Assembly: GCF_026965555.1 (NCBI RefSeq)
Contig: NZ_CP114040.1
Location: forward strand, 10,018,001 to 10,082,000
Length of the DNA: 64,000 bases
From: Nannocystis punicea
GTDB taxonomy: Bacteria > Myxococcota_A > Polyangia > Nannocystales > Nannocystaceae
Direction: 5' to 3'
Below the pieces are notes generated by a model, which saw only the letters and a list, made by a program, of their open reading frames with translations, ran no database searches and had not been told where the DNA came from. The translations under genes and the position numbers were made by a program. Below are positions 62,753 to 64,000 of the stretch, piece after piece; the first letter of the stretch is position 1, and each line of letters starts with the position of its first letter.

Positions 62753-63288
62753 CAGCGCACCTCCGTCCGCGCCGCCGCCGGCAACGCACGTTCGAGCTGC
62801 TGCCGCGCCGCTCGCAGCCGCGAGTACACGGTGTTGACGTTGAGCCCGAGCCCCGCGGCGATCTCCTGCGCCGTCATGCCCTCGAGCTCGGCGAGCACGA
62901 ACACGGCCCGGCGCTCGTCGTCGAGCTGGTCGAGCAATTTTAATAGGGTGTCGGTCGCGTCCTTGCGGGCGTAGGGGTCGGAGCCGCCGTCCTCCGCGTG
63001 GGCCTCGGCGAAGGCCTCGACCCGCCGCAGGTGCCGCGAGGCGCTGCGGCGGTGGAGCTGCACCACGCGCATGGTGATGGCGAACAGCCAGGTCCGCATC
63101 GAGGCCTCGCCGCGGAACTCGGCGAGCCGGCGCGCGACGATGAGGAACACGTCCTGGACGACGTCGTCGAGCGCGGGCGCGGGCGCACCGAGCCGCCTGG
63201 CGCTGCGCCACACGAACTGGAAGTGCTCGCGGTAGACCGCCACCAGCGCGGGGCTGGGAGGAGCGGCGGCTTGGGCGGCGGCGGCCAT
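62752..63288 (-). CDS. ECF-type RNA polymerase sigma factor
   Basis: A 178-residue sigma factor. Region 2: FQFVWRSARRLGAPAPALDD, VVQDVFLIVARRLAEFRGEA and SMRTWLFAITMRVVQLHRRS; region 4: LDDERRAVFVLAELEGMTAQ followed by EIAAGLGLNVNTVYSRLRAA. It starts at ATG 63288 after low-complexity upstream sequence and overlaps the membrane-partner gene. The outer-membrane-type gene 48 bp upstream may be co-transcribed. Confidence 0.93.
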   Translation of the reverse strand: MAAAAQAAAPPSPALVAVYREHFQFVWRSARRLGAPAPALDDVVQDVFLIVARRLAEFRGEASMRTWLFAITMRVVQLHRRSASRHLRRVEAFAEAHAEDGGSDPYARKDATDTLLKLLDQLDDERRAVFVLAELEGMTAQEIAAGLGLNVNTVYSRLRAARQQLERALPAAARTEVR

Positions 63289-63335
63289 CGGTTCGCGGGT
63301 TGGTGACCGGCTCCGCGAATTATCATCACGGCTCG

Positions 63336-64000
63336 TCACGGAAATCGGACTTCGGCGGCGAGCAGCGCGCGAACGCTCGCCGGGGCGCTGCGATAGGTCT
63401 CCCCGTGGTTCTCGACGGTGAACCGGGGTCGTACGATGTGGACCGCGCCCTCGACGATGGCGCCGACCGCGACGCGCGGATGGATGGCGTAGAACACGCC
63501 CGGCGCCAGATGCAGGGCGACGAACAGCTGACGCGCGTCGCTGGTGATCTCGTAGCCGACCCCGCGGCCGTACATGGCGCCGAGCTCGAGGCCGGCGCAC
63601 AGCGGGAATTCGAACTTGCGCGCGTGCAGCAACGGACAGCCGCGCACCGCCCCGACCGCCAGCTGGAGGTCGGCGCCGCGGTCGGGCGCGTCGTCGAAGC
63701 GAGCCCGTCGCAGCGGGCCGTAGCCGACCTCGAACTCGAGCCGCGCGCGCGGCCAGATCAACGCCGGCGTGAGTTTAACTAAGGCGCCGACGCCGGGCAG
63801 GTCGCCGAAGCTCAGGCCGGCGCCGAGCCGCACGCCGCCCCGCACCCGCCTCTCCTTCTTCTTCTCCGGCGGTCTGGGTGGTTCCACTTCCTCGGGCTGC
63901 GGCTGCGGCTGCGCGGGCTCCGGCTCCGGGGGCGGCAGCTGGGGCTCCGGCGGTGGTTCCGGGTCGTCGACCGTCTTCGCCTCGGCCGCGACCTCGGCGG
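63336..64000 (-). CDS. Outer-membrane beta-barrel-like protein (5' end outside window)
   Basis: The gene enters from the right edge and is open from there. The visible N-side is a Pro/Glu/Gln-rich stretch (EPPPEPQLPPPEPEPAQPQP) followed by KKKERRVRGG; a GTG at 63887 lies inside this open frame and is not needed as start. The last ~165 residues alternate hydrophobic and polar residues as in a beta-barrel (GVRLGAGLSFGDLPGVGALV, ARLEFEVGYGPLRRA, LFVALHLAPGVFYAIHPRVA, VGAIVEGAVHIVRPRF), ending in aromatic VRFP, as outer-membrane proteins do. Function unknown; together with the sigma gene it may form a surface-sensing unit. Confidence 0.7.
   Translation of the reverse strand, partial: AEVAAEAKTVDDPEPPPEPQLPPPEPEPAQPQPQPEEVEPPRPPEKKKERRVRGGVRLGAGLSFGDLPGVGALVKLTPALIWPRARLEFEVGYGPLRRARFDDAPDRGADLQLAVGAVRGCPLLHARKFEFPLCAGLELGAMYGRGVGYEITSDARQLFVALHLAPGVFYAIHPRVAVGAIVEGAVHIVRPRFTVENHGETYRSAPASVRALLAAEVRFP

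Overview
The window is very GC-rich bacterial DNA with tightly packed genes. It looks like a myxobacterium (Myxococcota), most plausibly of the Nannocystis group. Pointers are the many Thr-rich or Cys-rich lipoproteins, an ADYC-domain protein, Ser/Thr kinases fused to TPR-like or WD40-like tails, ECF sigma factors with an associated membrane protein, a cytochrome b carrying two haem-c domains, and the GC content. No rRNA, tRNA, insertion sequence, phage gene or CRISPR array was seen. The genus is an inference.

Layout. 1-6063: an operon for a citrate/hydroxamate siderophore (NIS synthetase fused to an N-acyltransferase, a second NIS synthetase, lysine N6-hydroxylase, PepSY-type membrane protein). 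6064-10904: a 45-bp repeat array, then mraY, murD with a long Ser/Pro/Thr N-terminal extension, and a metallo-beta-lactamase-fold hydrolase. 11033-16091: a 38-codon ORF, an amidase, a small HTH protein, a lipoprotein with two truncated-globin domains and a P-domain, and an unknown gene. 16803-23453: a phosphatase with a TerB-like front, a Thr-rich lipoprotein, a kinase with a TPR-like tail and an ADYC lipoprotein. 23796-27117: a Rieske/cytochrome b-c-c pair and mannose-6-phosphate isomerase. 27692-31932: a Cys-rich lipoprotein and four DUF4360 paralogues sharing an upstream element. 32108-39574: an oxidoreductase, fumC, a polyprenyl-phosphate-type glycosyltransferase, a methyltransferase, a ketopantoate-reductase-like enzyme and a GIDE-domain protein. 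40034-50535: a leftward surface-polysaccharide operon (GT4, glucose-1-phosphate cytidylyltransferase, CDP-glucose 4,6-dehydratase, SDR, methyltransferase, flippase) running into an ECF sigma factor and a WD40-type kinase. 51535-61782: a PP-loop-like protein, two aminotransferases, an omega-amidase-like hydrolase, ttcA, an ABC1/UbiB kinase and lipoproteins. 61982-64000: an ECF sigma factor, its membrane partner and the end of an outer-membrane-type protein.

Two genome-scale patterns stand out. First, five intergenic tandem arrays (units about 45-90 bp) resemble degenerate copies of the first or last codons of the gene they touch, as if gene tips were repeatedly duplicated outward. Second, a 14-bp inverted repeat, TGTCC-N4-GGACA, occurs perfectly six times and with one mismatch at least nine more times, inside genes and between them, far above chance expectation.
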